NCBI RefSeq assembly: GCF_000970465.2
Contig: NZ_LAJE02000363.1
Location: 1 to 64,000, forward strand
Length of the DNA: 64,000 nt
Origin: Devosia insulae DS-56
GTDB lineage: Bacteria > Pseudomonadota > Alphaproteobacteria > Rhizobiales > Devosiaceae
Direction: 5' to 3'
Under the pieces are notes generated by a model. That model made no database searches. It saw only the letters and a program-made list of their open reading frames with translations, and was not told the DNA's origin. The stretch's first letter is position 1. Each line of letters begins with the position of its first letter. This document shows, piece after piece, positions 8,909 to 16,841 of this stretch. A program made the position numbers and the translations under genes.

Positions 8909-9852
8909 CGCGTCGCCCTCCTGAGCCTGGGGTCGACCAGTGCATAGGTGATGTCGACGAGGAAGGTGACGAGGATCACCGCGAACACCAGCAGCATCAC
9001 CACCGACTTCACCACGATCAGGTCGCGCGAGGTGATGCCCTGGAACACCAGCCGGCCGAGCCCGGGCAGGAAGAAGACATTCTCGATGATGATCGCCCCT
9101 GCGAGCAGGAACGAGAACTGCAGCCCGATGATGGTCAGCACCGGGATCAGCGCGTTGCGCAGCGCATGCCGCCACAGCGTCTGCCCCTGGCTCAAGCCCT
9201 TGGCCCGGGCCGAGCGGATGTAGTCCTCACCCAGGGTGTCCAGCAGTGAGGATCGCATGACGCGCGCGAGGATCGAGGCCTGTGGCAGCGCCAGAGCCAC
9301 GGCCGGCAACGTCAGCGCCTTCAGCGCCAAGAGCGGATCCTGCCAGCCGGGGAAGCCGCCGGCGGAGAACCACCGGAGGGTGATCGAGAACAGCAGCACC
9401 AGCAGCATGGCGAACCAGAAGTTCGGCACAGCGAGGCCGACCTGCGTCGCGCCCATGATACCGACATCGGTGGCCGAGTTGCGCCTGACCGCAGCAAGAA
9501 TGCCGACTGGAAAGGCGATCAGGGTCGACAGCGCCAGCGCATAGATGGCGAGCGGCAGCGAGATCCAGATGCGATCGGCGATCAGCCCCGAGACCGGCAC
9601 CTTGTAGGTGTAGCTGATACCAAAATCGCCGTGCAGCAGCCCCAGCACCCAAGTGAAATAGCGCTCGAGCAGTGGCCCATCGAGACCGAGCGCGGTGCGC
9701 AGCGCCGCAGTCGCTTCAGGCGTGGCATTGAGCCCGAGCATGAACTGCGCCGGATCGCCCGGCACCACCTCGAGCACGAGGAAAATGACGATCGAAGCAG
9801 CGATCAGGCTAAGGACGAGGGAGACCAGGCGGCCGAGGATGAAGGAGGGCAT
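8905..9852 (-). CDS. ABC transporter permease (DppB type)
   Basis: Protein of 315 residues. It starts with the FILGRLVSLV... helix typical of DppB/GsiC, followed by VVPGDPAQFMLG, GDFGISY and the EAA loop EDYIRSARAKGL. About six membrane helices. It overlaps the next permease by 4 bp. It is separated from the substrate-binding protein gene by 204 bp containing a palindromic repeat; the SBP gene on the same strand probably leads the operon, and the repeat may trim the transcript and lower expression of the membrane components relative to the SBP. Confidence 0.93.
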   Translation of the reverse strand: MPSFILGRLVSLVLSLIAASIVIFLVLEVVPGDPAQFMLGLNATPEATAALRTALGLDGPLLERYFTWVLGLLHGDFGISYTYKVPVSGLIADRIWISLPLAIYALALSTLIAFPVGILAAVRRNSATDVGIMGATQVGLAVPNFWFAMLLVLLFSITLRWFSAGGFPGWQDPLLALKALTLPAVALALPQASILARVMRSSLLDTLGEDYIRSARAKGLSQGQTLWRHALRNALIPVLTIIGLQFSFLLAGAIIIENVFFLPGLGRLVFQGITSRDLIVVKSVVMLLVFAVILVTFLVDITYALVDPRLRRATR

Positions 9853-9904
9853 TAGCGGGTGCCCCCGCTCGTGCGGTCGGAAACAATCGTCGTTTCACCA
9901 CAGG

Positions 9905-9984
9905 TGTCATTCCAGCGAAAGCTGGGACCCATTTCTCCCCCCGAGCAGGCGGTGAGTTGGGTCCCAGCTTTCGCTGGGATGACA
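9905..9984. repeat. REP/REPIN-like palindromic repeat
   Basis: Inverted arms TGTCATTCCAGCGAAAGCTGGGACCC (9905-9930) and its near-perfect complement (about 9959-9984), with a central spacer. Each arm is itself a small hairpin (CCAGC-GAAA-GCTGG). It lies between the SBP gene and the permease genes of one operon. It belongs to the same GTCAT-headed family as the elements at 16666, 27422 and 29239. Confidence 0.8.
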
Positions 9985-10056
9985 TCGCGGCTGTGGGAGG
10001 GGCTGGTGATCAAACGCATCAGAGTGGGAGGCGGGCATTGCCCGCCTCCCAAACAC

Positions 10057-11547
10057 TCACTCTTCCCAGGACACGCCGGTGAGGTCGGTCGCCTGAGTGG
10101 GGGCGTTGTCCCACATGCCCTTGAGCTTGGCGTTCTCGACCCCGACCTTGGCCAGTTCGAACAGGAAGCCGACGGCATAGTTGTCGGCGAGATTCTTTTC
10201 GGCCGCCTTGGTCAGCTCCGAACGCTTGGCCGGATCGGCAGTCACCGCGAGGTCGGCGATGATCTGCTTGAAGTCGGCATTGTTGTACTGGAAGTAGTAC
10301 CCATCGCGCGCGAAAATCCCGATATCGTTGGGCTCGGTGTGCGAGATGATGGTCAGGTCGTAGTTCTTGTCGGTGAACACCTCGCTGAGCCACTGCGCCC
10401 ATTCGAGGTTGGTCACTTCGGTCTTGATACCGACCGCCGCCAGCTGGCTGGCGATGATCTCGCCGCCACGGCGGGCATAGCCCTCGACCGGCGGCAGCTT
10501 CAGCGACAGCGTCAGATCGGTGACGCCGGCCTCGGCCAGCAGCGCCTTCGACTTTTCCGGGTCGTAGTTCGACTGCGCGGTCAGGTCGATATAGTCCGGG
10601 TTGGCCGGCGACAGGAAGGTGCCGATCGGGGTGCCGTAACCGAACATCGCGCCATCGATGATCGCCTGGCGGTCGATGGCATGGGCGATGGCTTCGCGTA
10701 CCTTGACGTTGTCCAGCGGCGCCTTGCCGTTGTTCATGGTCAGGATGGTCTCGCCTTCGGTCGAGCCGATCACCACGCGGAAGCGCGGATCGTTCTGGAA
10801 CTGCGCCACCGTCTCGGGCGCCGGGAAGTTCGGGAAAGTGTCGACGTCGCCGGCCTGCAGCGCCGCAAAGGCAGCGGTCGGGTCGGCGATGAACTTGAAG
10901 GTTGCGCCTTCGAGCGCCACCGGCGTGCCCCAATAGGCCTGGTTCTTTTCGAGCGTGATGCTGTCGCCCTCGACCCGGTCCTTGAAGCTGAATGGGCCGG
11001 TGCCGATCGGGTTGGTTTTGTTGGCGTCGGCGCTTTCCGGCGCCACGATCACCGCATCGCCCCAGGCGAGGTTGTAGATCAGGTTGCCGTCCGGTTGCTT
11101 CAGCGTCAGTTTGACCGTCGCGGGATCGACCACCTCGACCGAGGCGATCGAAGCGTAGAGCGCCTTCTGGGCGTTCAACGAGCCCTCGGCATTGATGCGG
11201 TCGAGCGAGAATTTCACGTCGTCGGCGTTGAAATCGGTGCCGTCGTGGAACTTGGCGCCTTCGACCAGATGGAAGGTGTAAGTCAGGCCGTCCTCGGAAA
11301 TCTCCCAGGATTTGGCCAATGCCGGCACGACGCTGCCATCGGCGATGATGCGGGTCAGACCCTCGAAGACGTTGGCATAGAGCACTTCGTCGACGGCGGC
11401 CGCGGCCTCAGCAGTCGGGTCAAGGCTCGGCGGCTCGAGCACGAGGCCGACCTTCACGTCGGTCCGCGCCTGGGCGAATGCCGGCGTCATCGCGGTGGTC
11501 ATTGCCAATGCGCCGGCGAGAGCCAGCACGACCAGTGATCTGCGCAT
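10057..11547 (-). CDS. ABC transporter substrate-binding protein (peptide/opine family 5)
   Basis: Protein of 496 residues with a Sec signal peptide (MRRSLVVLALAGALAMTT..., predicted cleavage after AFA at 25). The mature SBP family 5 (DppA/OppA) body includes SLDPTAEAAA, VPALAKSWEISEDGLTYTFHL and GTGPFSFK. The ATG at 11547 has a good ribosome-binding site, AGAAGG, eight bases upstream. It binds the substrate in the periplasm and delivers it to the permeases encoded downstream. Ligand class is peptides, opines or similar; no residue read-out distinguishes these. Confidence 0.92.
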   Translation of the reverse strand: MRRSLVVLALAGALAMTTAMTPAFAQARTDVKVGLVLEPPSLDPTAEAAAAVDEVLYANVFEGLTRIIADGSVVPALAKSWEISEDGLTYTFHLVEGAKFHDGTDFNADDVKFSLDRINAEGSLNAQKALYASIASVEVVDPATVKLTLKQPDGNLIYNLAWGDAVIVAPESADANKTNPIGTGPFSFKDRVEGDSITLEKNQAYWGTPVALEGATFKFIADPTAAFAALQAGDVDTFPNFPAPETVAQFQNDPRFRVVIGSTEGETILTMNNGKAPLDNVKVREAIAHAIDRQAIIDGAMFGYGTPIGTFLSPANPDYIDLTAQSNYDPEKSKALLAEAGVTDLTLSLKLPPVEGYARRGGEIIASQLAAVGIKTEVTNLEWAQWLSEVFTDKNYDLTIISHTEPNDIGIFARDGYYFQYNNADFKQIIADLAVTADPAKRSELTKAAEKNLADNYAVGFLFELAKVGVENAKLKGMWDNAPTQATDLTGVSWEE

Positions 11548-11687
11548 GATTATCCCTTCTGTTTCCGACCGCTTACCCCCGCGGTCTTGAGGCGATCCTA
11601 GGATGCTTCCGGCTTCAGGTGAACCGGCTGCACGGCGCGATTTGCGCGTCACGCATAGCTTGCGGGAAACGGCTTTCCACGCAAGCC

Positions 11688-13004
11688 TCACGCGGCGCGA
11701 TCCGGCCCTAGCAGGTCGAGCAGCGTCAGCGCCATGACCTTGGCCGAATCCAGCATATCGTCGACGCCGACCCACTCGTCCGGCTGGTGCGCCAGATCGA
11801 GGATGCCGGGACCATAGGCGATGCAGTTTTTCAATCGGCCGATCCGGTCGATATGCTTCTGGTCGTAAGTGCCGGGCGAGACGACATATTCCGGAGAGAC
11901 GCCGATCACCTCGCCAATTGCCTTGGCCACAGAGCGGACGACCGGGGCGTCCTTCTCTGTCATGGTCGGCGAGATGGTCCAGAGATCGCGGATTTCGTAG
12001 CTGAAGCCCAGTCGCTCGGCCTTCAGCTTCTCGAGCAGGTCGATCACTTCCTGCCGCACGGCAACGGGGCTTTCCTCGATCAGATAGCGCCGGTCGATGA
12101 CGATGCGGGCCGAATGCGCCACCACCGGCGCCGGAAAGCCGGTGAAGCCGCCCTCGGGTTCGGCCTGGCCGCCATGGATCGAGTTGATGTTCATGGTCGA
12201 TTGCCGTGCACCCGGCGGCACCACCGGCATTTCGGTGCGTTTCTGGCTCAGTGCCGGATAGAGCACATCCTCGAACTGCCGCAGCACCGCCGCCATGTGG
12301 CGGATGGCGCTGTCGCCGAGAAACGGCATCGAGCCGTGGGCGATCCGCCCGAAGGTCTCGATCTCGGCCCACCAGACACCACGGTGTCCGAGGCAGATCC
12401 GATCCTTGTTGAGCGGCTCGGGGATGATGACGTGCTGCACGCGCTCCGGCGAGAAATAGCCCTGCTCAGCGAGGTAGGCGACGCCTCCGAAGCCGCCGGT
12501 CTCCTCGTCTGCCGTCCCGGAAATCTCGATGGCGCCGCGATAGTCCGGCACCACATCGGCGAAGGCCTCGGCGGCGATGATCGAGGCGGCGAGCCCGCCC
12601 TTCATGTCGCAGGTGCCGCGGCCATAGATTCGACCATCCTTCAGTTCGCCGCCGAATGGGTCGAAGGTCCAGCCGCGGCCGACCTCCACCACGTCGTGGT
12701 GCGAATTGAAGTGTACGGTGTCGCCCGGCCCGGCGCCCTCGCGACGCGCCACCACATTCCAGCGCGGGTACTTGTCGCTGTCGCCTGGCTTGCCCTCAGC
12801 ACGAATCAATTCAACGGCATAGCCGCCTTTGCTCAAGCGACCTGCGAGGTATTCGCAAATCTCGCGGTAGTTGTTGCCCGGCGGATTGACCGTTGGAATG
12901 CGGATCAGATCCTGCGTCAGGGCGATCAGGTCGTCGCGCCGGGCGTTGATCTCGGCGGTGAGGCGCGGCTTCACGTCAGCCGGCAGCGAGGGTGCAATCG
13001 TCAT
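11688..13004 (-). CDS. M20 family metallohydrolase (ArgE/DapE-type deacylase)
   Basis: Protein of 438 residues. Metal ligands of the M20 fold are visible: His102-x-Asp104 (SHHD), Asp133 in GTCDMKGG, the catalytic Glu-Glu in DEETGG (166-170), Glu196 in IIPEP and a late His in LAHQPDE. A dimerisation domain follows LGHRGVWW. The enzyme cleaves an amide bond of an N-acyl amino acid or small peptide using one or two zinc ions. It lies 140 bp upstream of the SBP gene on the same strand, so its substrate is probably what the transporter imports. It is not a HyuC-type carbamoylase by sequence feel. Confidence 0.88.
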   Translation of the reverse strand: MTIAPSLPADVKPRLTAEINARRDDLIALTQDLIRIPTVNPPGNNYREICEYLAGRLSKGGYAVELIRAEGKPGDSDKYPRWNVVARREGAGPGDTVHFNSHHDVVEVGRGWTFDPFGGELKDGRIYGRGTCDMKGGLAASIIAAEAFADVVPDYRGAIEISGTADEETGGFGGVAYLAEQGYFSPERVQHVIIPEPLNKDRICLGHRGVWWAEIETFGRIAHGSMPFLGDSAIRHMAAVLRQFEDVLYPALSQKRTEMPVVPPGARQSTMNINSIHGGQAEPEGGFTGFPAPVVAHSARIVIDRRYLIEESPVAVRQEVIDLLEKLKAERLGFSYEIRDLWTISPTMTEKDAPVVRSVAKAIGEVIGVSPEYVVSPGTYDQKHIDRIGRLKNCIAYGPGILDLAHQPDEWVGVDDMLDSAKVMALTLLDLLGPDRAA

Positions 13005-13058
13005 GGCGCGGCAGACTGTTGCCCGCCGCGCGCCCTGTCAATGCGGCGCCCGCGAACG

Positions 13059-13442
13059 TCAGCTCGGCTCGTCGCCGATGGCAAGGATGTTGCCTTCGGA
13101 ATCCTTGAACCATGCGCCGTGGTACGGGCCCATTTTGGCCATGCCGTTCTCGGTCTTCAGGCCGGGAAAGTCATAGTCCTCGAACTTCACGCCACGTTCT
13201 CTCAGCATCTGCATATCGGCCGCGACATCGCTGGAACTGAAAGCCATGGCGGTGTTCTGCGCGGTCCCGGCGAACTGCGTCTCATAAAGCTGGAAGCCGG
13301 AGCCGCCAGCGAGGCGGTAGACGATACCGATCGGCAACTCCTCGGCCGGTTCGAGTCCCAGTTTATCGCGATACCAGGCCTTGGCCCGGGCGAGGTTGGA
13401 GGCAGGGATGGTCGCGTAGGCACGGTGGTCGGACAGAAGCAT
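13059..13442 (-). CDS. VOC (glyoxalase/bleomycin resistance fold) protein
   Basis: Protein of 127 residues, one VOC module pair: AYATIPASNLARAKAWYRDKLGL at the N-terminus and GAWFKDSEGNILAIGD at the C-terminus, with the usual glutamine/glutamate ligand positions partly present. VOC proteins range from metalloenzymes to binding proteins; the substrate cannot be inferred. It is 54 bp from the M20 gene on the same strand and divergent from mtnN. Confidence 0.8.
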   Translation of the reverse strand: MLLSDHRAYATIPASNLARAKAWYRDKLGLEPAEELPIGIVYRLAGGSGFQLYETQFAGTAQNTAMAFSSSDVAADMQMLRERGVKFEDYDFPGLKTENGMAKMGPYHGAWFKDSEGNILAIGDEPS

Positions 13443-13516
13443 CTGCTCCTCCGTTGCATGAGCCGCTTTTCGAGCTTACGCCTCCGGCTCCTGCCTGAAA
13501 ATCCGGACGAGTCCTC

Positions 13517-14152
13517 ATGCCCTTTGCTTCCCGCACGCCCGGCGCGGCCGACATCCTGTATGTCATGGCGCTCGACAACGAGTACGGCCCGCACCTCCGC
13601 TCGCGCATCACGCCGCTGATGACTGGGGTCGGCCCGGTGGAAGCGGCCATCGTGGTCACGCACGCGCTTGCCAAACTCGATGCTGCGGGGAAGCTCCCGG
13701 CGCTGGTGGTGTCATTAGGCTCGGCTGGCTCGGCGAAGCTGGAGCAGACCGGGGTCTACCAGGCGACTTCGGTCGATTATCGCGACATGGACGCCTCGCC
13801 GCTAGGGTTCGAGCCCGGTGTCACCCCCCTGCTCGATCAGCCGGCGATCATTGCGCTTGGCCCGTTCGTGCCGGAAATCGCCAAGGCGACGCTCTCGACC
13901 GGCGCCAATGTGGTGTCGGGCGCCGCATATCGAGGGATCAGTGCCGACATGGTCGATATGGAGACCTATGCCGTGCTGCGGGCCTGCCAGCGCTTCAAGG
14001 TGCCACTCATCGCGCTGCGCGGTATCTCTGATGGCGACGAGGAGTTGGGCCATCTCGACGATTGGACGCGCTACCTGCACCTCGTCGACGAAAAGCTGGC
14101 GCATGCCGTCGACCTGCTGGAAGCAGCGATCGCCAGCGGCACGCTGGAGTAA
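13517..14152 (+). CDS. mtnN: 5'-methylthioadenosine/S-adenosylhomocysteine nucleosidase-like
   Basis: Protein of 211 residues of the PNP/UDP phosphorylase superfamily. It carries a TGVGPVEAA loop, a VSLGSAGS motif, the MVDMET segment with the ribose-binding Glu and a RGISDGDEE segment with the catalytic Asp. It hydrolyses the glycosidic bond of MTA/SAH in methionine salvage and the SAM cycle. About 20 residues shorter than the E. coli enzyme. Single gene, divergent from the VOC gene, 74 bp apart. Confidence 0.85.
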   Translation: MPFASRTPGAADILYVMALDNEYGPHLRSRITPLMTGVGPVEAAIVVTHALAKLDAAGKLPALVVSLGSAGSAKLEQTGVYQATSVDYRDMDASPLGFEPGVTPLLDQPAIIALGPFVPEIAKATLSTGANVVSGAAYRGISADMVDMETYAVLRACQRFKVPLIALRGISDGDEELGHLDDWTRYLHLVDEKLAHAVDLLEAAIASGTLE

Positions 14153-14157
14153 GCGCT

Positions 14158-14472
14158 CTAGCGCTGCTTGTTCTTTCGGCTGCGCTGCCAGTTGGTCCAC
14201 TTGCGCTGCACCCAGAAGCTCAGCCGGTTCAGCGGCCCCTGCAGGAACGGCAGGTCGAGCGCCAGCAGGAACAGACCAAGCGGCAGCATCCAGACACCGA
14301 GCAGTGGCAGGAAGCTGAAGACGCCACCCAGAATCAGCAGGATGCCGAGCGGGATGCGCACGATCCGCGAGGAGGGCTTGCGGATCCACGCGAGAAAGCC
14401 GGTTGAAGCGGGTACAGCACGGCCGATCCTGTCGAACTGCCGGTGCAGCCTCGCACCTTCCTTGCCTGTCAT
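14158..14472 (-). CDS. small membrane protein of unknown function
   Basis: Protein of 104 residues with two closely spaced hydrophobic segments (RIPLGILLILGGVFSFLPLLG and MLPLGLFLLALDLPFLQ) followed by a basic, Trp-containing tail rich in Arg/Lys. The ATG at 14472 has a GGGG ribosome-binding stretch; longer in-frame starts upstream are possible but look non-coding. Tail-to-tail with mtnN (5-bp gap). Function not recognised. Confidence 0.7.
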   Translation of the reverse strand: MTGKEGARLHRQFDRIGRAVPASTGFLAWIRKPSSRIVRIPLGILLILGGVFSFLPLLGVWMLPLGLFLLALDLPFLQGPLNRLSFWVQRKWTNWQRSRKNKQR

Positions 14473-14727
14473 CGTGGTCCCCTTTTTCCCAGTGGTTGCA
14501 ACGCATTTGGGCATCGGGACCGGCGCATCAAACCGGTGACGGTGGCTTTTTGTCCCGTTCGAGACCTTGAAATCGAGGTTTCGCTCACCGCAGCACACGA
14601 AAGGCTTACTTCGACAGGATCGAAAAACCGGGCTAGGATGATGTTCGAGACGCAGTGGCGGTTACCGCCGGGCGTAGCACACGCCAAGCGGCGACCGTCC
14701 TGGCTCCCCATTTCGAGGAGGATGGAG
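14473..14727. other. divergent intergenic region
   Basis: About 255 bp separating the small membrane protein gene (minus) and the DUF2189 gene (plus). It must hold both promoters, but I recognise no operator, repeat or RNA gene in it. Confidence 0.5.
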
Positions 14728-15531
14728 ATGGTCGGCTTTCACGTGCTCACCAATGCGGAACGGCTCGATGTTCCCGAGATCCGCCGTATCGGCTTCGACG
14801 ACCTTACGGGCGCCCTGGCCGAGGGCTGGCGCGATTTCTGGCAACGGCCGTCACATTTGGCCTTCCTGGGCCTAATCTATCCGCTGGTCGGCGCCATGCT
14901 GGCCGTCTGGACCTCCGGCAACAATTCCTGGCCATTGCTGTTCCCGTTGATTTCCGGCTTTGCGCTGGTTGGCCCGTTCCTGGCGCTGCCGATCTACGAG
15001 ATGAGCCGACGACAGGAGCAGGGTCTCGATACCCACTGGCGCGCCGCCTTCGAGGTGTTCAGGACCCCGGCCTTCGCATCAATCGCCGCGCTGGGCGTGA
15101 TGATGCTGATCGTCTTCACCGTCTGGCTGATGACGGCGCAGTTCATCTACGAAACGTTCTTCGGCCCGGGCTCGCCCCCGACTCTGATGGCCTTCGTCAA
15201 CGAGGTGCTGACCACGTCCGCCGGCCAGCAGCTGATGATCTGGGGTAACCTGATCGGCTTCGTGTTCGCGGCCTTCGTGCTGGCGACCATGGTGGTCTCG
15301 ATCCCGCTGCTGCTCGATCGCGACCTTGGCACTGCCATCGCCGTGCAGACCTCGCTACGGGTGACGCTGAAGAACCCGCTGCAGATCGCCGCCTGGGGCT
15401 TCATCGTCGCGGCGCTGCTGGTCATCGGCACGATTCCGCTGCTGGTCGGGCTCAGTATCGTGGTGCCGGTGCTCGGCCACGCCACCTGGCATCTCTACCG
15501 CCGTGCCGTGGTTCCGGCCGGCGGACGTTAA
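14728..15531 (+). CDS. DUF2189 integral membrane protein
   Basis: Protein of 267 residues with about six hydrophobic helices and the DUF2189 N-terminal signature (RRIGFDDLTGALAEGWRDF, then a helix ending at PLV). Function unknown; the family is widespread in Alphaproteobacteria. The ATG at 14728 is preceded by AGGAGG (14716-14721) at six-base spacing; the ATG at 14722 directly abuts the AGGAGG and is unlikely. The stop codon (TAA, 15529-15531) lies inside a CtrA box. Confidence 0.8.
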   Translation: MVGFHVLTNAERLDVPEIRRIGFDDLTGALAEGWRDFWQRPSHLAFLGLIYPLVGAMLAVWTSGNNSWPLLFPLISGFALVGPFLALPIYEMSRRQEQGLDTHWRAAFEVFRTPAFASIAALGVMMLIVFTVWLMTAQFIYETFFGPGSPPTLMAFVNEVLTTSAGQQLMIWGNLIGFVFAAFVLATMVVSIPLLLDRDLGTAIAVQTSLRVTLKNPLQIAAWGFIVAALLVIGTIPLLVGLSIVVPVLGHATWHLYRRAVVPAGGR

Positions 15532-15543
15532 CTACTCGTTAAC
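15528..15543 (+). promoter_or_regulatory. perfect CtrA-box (TTAA-N7-TTAAC)
   Basis: TTAA CTACTCG TTAAC matches the alphaproteobacterial CtrA consensus exactly, overlapping the stop codon of the DUF2189 gene and lying about 138 bp upstream of the small membrane protein gene at 15681. TTAA words are rare in this GC-rich sequence, which raises the weight of the match. Binding is inferred, not shown. Confidence 0.55.
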
Positions 15544-15574
15544 GGATTGCGCTCAAATTTATCGAGCTTAAGTA

Positions 15575-15613
15575 GAGGGCAGGACGACGCTACCGACTGG
15601 TAGCCCTGCCCTC
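15575..15613 (+). ncRNA. strong hairpin, candidate leader or small RNA
   Basis: GAGGGCAGG (15575-15583) pairs perfectly with CCTGCCCTC (15605-15613); inside, GCTACC pairs with GGTAGC around a GACT loop, with a five-base ACGAC bulge on the 5' side only. No T-run follows, so it is not a classical intrinsic terminator. It lies between the CtrA box and the gene at 15681. Confidence 0.4.
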
Positions 15614-15680
15614 GCCCAGTTTCCGGAACCCCGAAAGCCGCTGTCGCGTTAGCACCTCATACCCATTGAGGAGCAGTTGC

Positions 15681-16016
15681 ATGGCCCGTTCGCGCGGATT
15701 TGACCTTTCGCACTTCACCGACGACGCACAGGACCGGTTCGGCCGCCAATTCTCGAGCCTCGCACGCGATGCGAGCCACCTGTCCGATGCGCTCAGTCGT
15801 TACAGCGCTGGCGCACGGCATGATGTCGGCCACTTCGCCCACGACCTCGCCGATGGCGCGATGCATCAGGGCGCCGTCGCAGCACGCGTGCTCGGCAAGC
15901 AGGCGTGGAAGGCCGGTAAGGCTGTCCGCCGCGATCCGGCGCCGACCATGGCGGCGCTGGTCGGCATCGCCTGCCTTGTCACCCTGGTGATGGCATCGGG
16001 CGCACGCCGCCACTGA
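15681..16016 (+). CDS. small single-pass membrane protein, unknown
   Basis: Protein of 111 residues: a polar, His/Asp/Arg-rich amphipathic N-terminal region (FDLSHFTDDAQDRF, RHDVGHFAHDLADGA) and one C-terminal transmembrane helix (APTMAALVGIACLVTLVMASG) with a short basic tail. The overall shape resembles ElaB/DUF883-type tail-anchored proteins, but I cannot claim membership. The ATG at 15681 has GAGGAG upstream. Preceded by a CtrA box and a hairpin. Confidence 0.65.
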   Translation: MARSRGFDLSHFTDDAQDRFGRQFSSLARDASHLSDALSRYSAGARHDVGHFAHDLADGAMHQGAVAARVLGKQAWKAGKAVRRDPAPTMAALVGIACLVTLVMASGARRH

Positions 16017-16021
16017 CATCC

Positions 16022-16037
16022 TCAACGCCGCGTTAAC
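16022..16037 (+). promoter_or_regulatory. near-consensus CtrA-box
   Basis: TCAA CGCCGCG TTAAC: one mismatch to TTAA-N7-TTAAC, located 77 bp upstream of the SleB-like gene. The spacing between half-sites is right. Weaker evidence than the perfect boxes at 15528 and 29168. Confidence 0.35.
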
Positions 16038-16113
16038 TCCGGTACGTGCATTCTAGGGAGCACGGGCAGCGTCAGCCCGGCTCCTTAGTTGTGTTCGCGT
16101 TCTGGAGTCATCG

Positions 16114-16611
16114 TTGGCAGGGTCACTCAAGCTGCTGTTCGCGGCGCCGATGCTGTTGAGCCTCGTCGCCGGCTGCGCCACTTTCTCACTCGGCGGCCTC
16201 TCCTCGCGCGATTGCCTGGCGCGCGCCATGTACTTCGAATCCAATCGCTCGAGCGAAGACGGCATGCTGGCCGTCGGCACGGTGGTGATGAACCGAGTTG
16301 CCGACAAGCGCTATCCGCAGTCGGTCTGCGGTGTCGTCGGGCAGAAGAACCAGTTCGCCCCCGGCGTGCTGAACAAGAAGATGACCGAGAAGCGCTCCGC
16401 GGCATTGGCCTACAGCGTTGCCGACCGGGTGCTGCGCGGCGCCCGCCATCCGACGCTGTCGCGCGACGTGAAGCACTTCCACACCGCCGGCTACCGCTTC
16501 TCGTACAACAACATGTTCTACGTGCTGGAAGCGGGCGGGAACAATTTCTACGAGAAGCGCAAAGCCGGTACCTTCACCAACAATCCATTCTCGGCGCTGG
16601 CCTATTGGTGA
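16114..16611 (+). CDS. SleB-type cell wall hydrolase, predicted lipoprotein
   Basis: Protein of 165 residues. A signal peptide with lipobox VAGC (Cys21) predicts an outer- or inner-membrane lipoprotein. The hydrolase_2 (SleB) domain follows: CLARAMYFESN with the conserved Glu, GMLAVGTVVMNRV, YPQSVCGVV and KHFHTAGY. Such domains cleave peptidoglycan (lytic transglycosylase/amidase activity). The start is a TTG at 16114 with GGAG six bases upstream; no ATG could include the signal peptide. A near-consensus CtrA site lies upstream, fitting a role in cell-wall remodelling. Confidence 0.85.
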   Translation: MAGSLKLLFAAPMLLSLVAGCATFSLGGLSSRDCLARAMYFESNRSSEDGMLAVGTVVMNRVADKRYPQSVCGVVGQKNQFAPGVLNKKMTEKRSAALAYSVADRVLRGARHPTLSRDVKHFHTAGYRFSYNNMFYVLEAGGNNFYEKRKAGTFTNNPFSALAYW

Positions 16612-16665
16612 GAGCCGTTGGGCGTGTCACCCTTGAGTTGCGCTCGGTGATAGACCTGCCCACGG

Positions 16666-16759
16666 CGTCATCCCCGCGAAGGCGGGGACCCAGTGGGACC
16701 TCTCAGCCTCAGCGGGTGCCGCAGCATCCCACTAGGTTCCCGCCTGCGCGGGAATGACG
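16666..16759. repeat. REP/REPIN-like palindromic repeat
   Basis: Arms CGTCATCCCCGCGAAGGCGGGGACC (from 16666) and GGTTCCCGCCTGCGCGGGAATGACG (to 16759) are inverted, with a further internal pair GTGGGA/TCCCAC. Same family and same 'GTCAT outside' orientation as the elements at 9905 and 27422. Lies in the 230-bp gap between sleB-like and exoD; nothing else is recognisable there. Confidence 0.8.
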
Positions 16760-16841
16760 TCGGTGATGGACTGAGACAGTGTGCCTCGCTGGATGGTGTT
16801 GAGCCGCCTCGCCGACTGCTGCATCTCGATGGTGAAACGCT

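Noticed and set aside
9859-11538. Long open frame antisense to the substrate-binding protein gene
   Set aside because: Arg/Gly/Asp-rich product without motifs; it mirrors a clear SBP gene and is a GC-rich shadow.
107-13004. ATC hydrolase plus M20 enzyme as a complete thiazoline-to-cysteine pathway
   Set aside because: The genes are far apart on opposite strands and the M20 enzyme looks ArgE-like, not like the carbamoyl-cysteine amidase.
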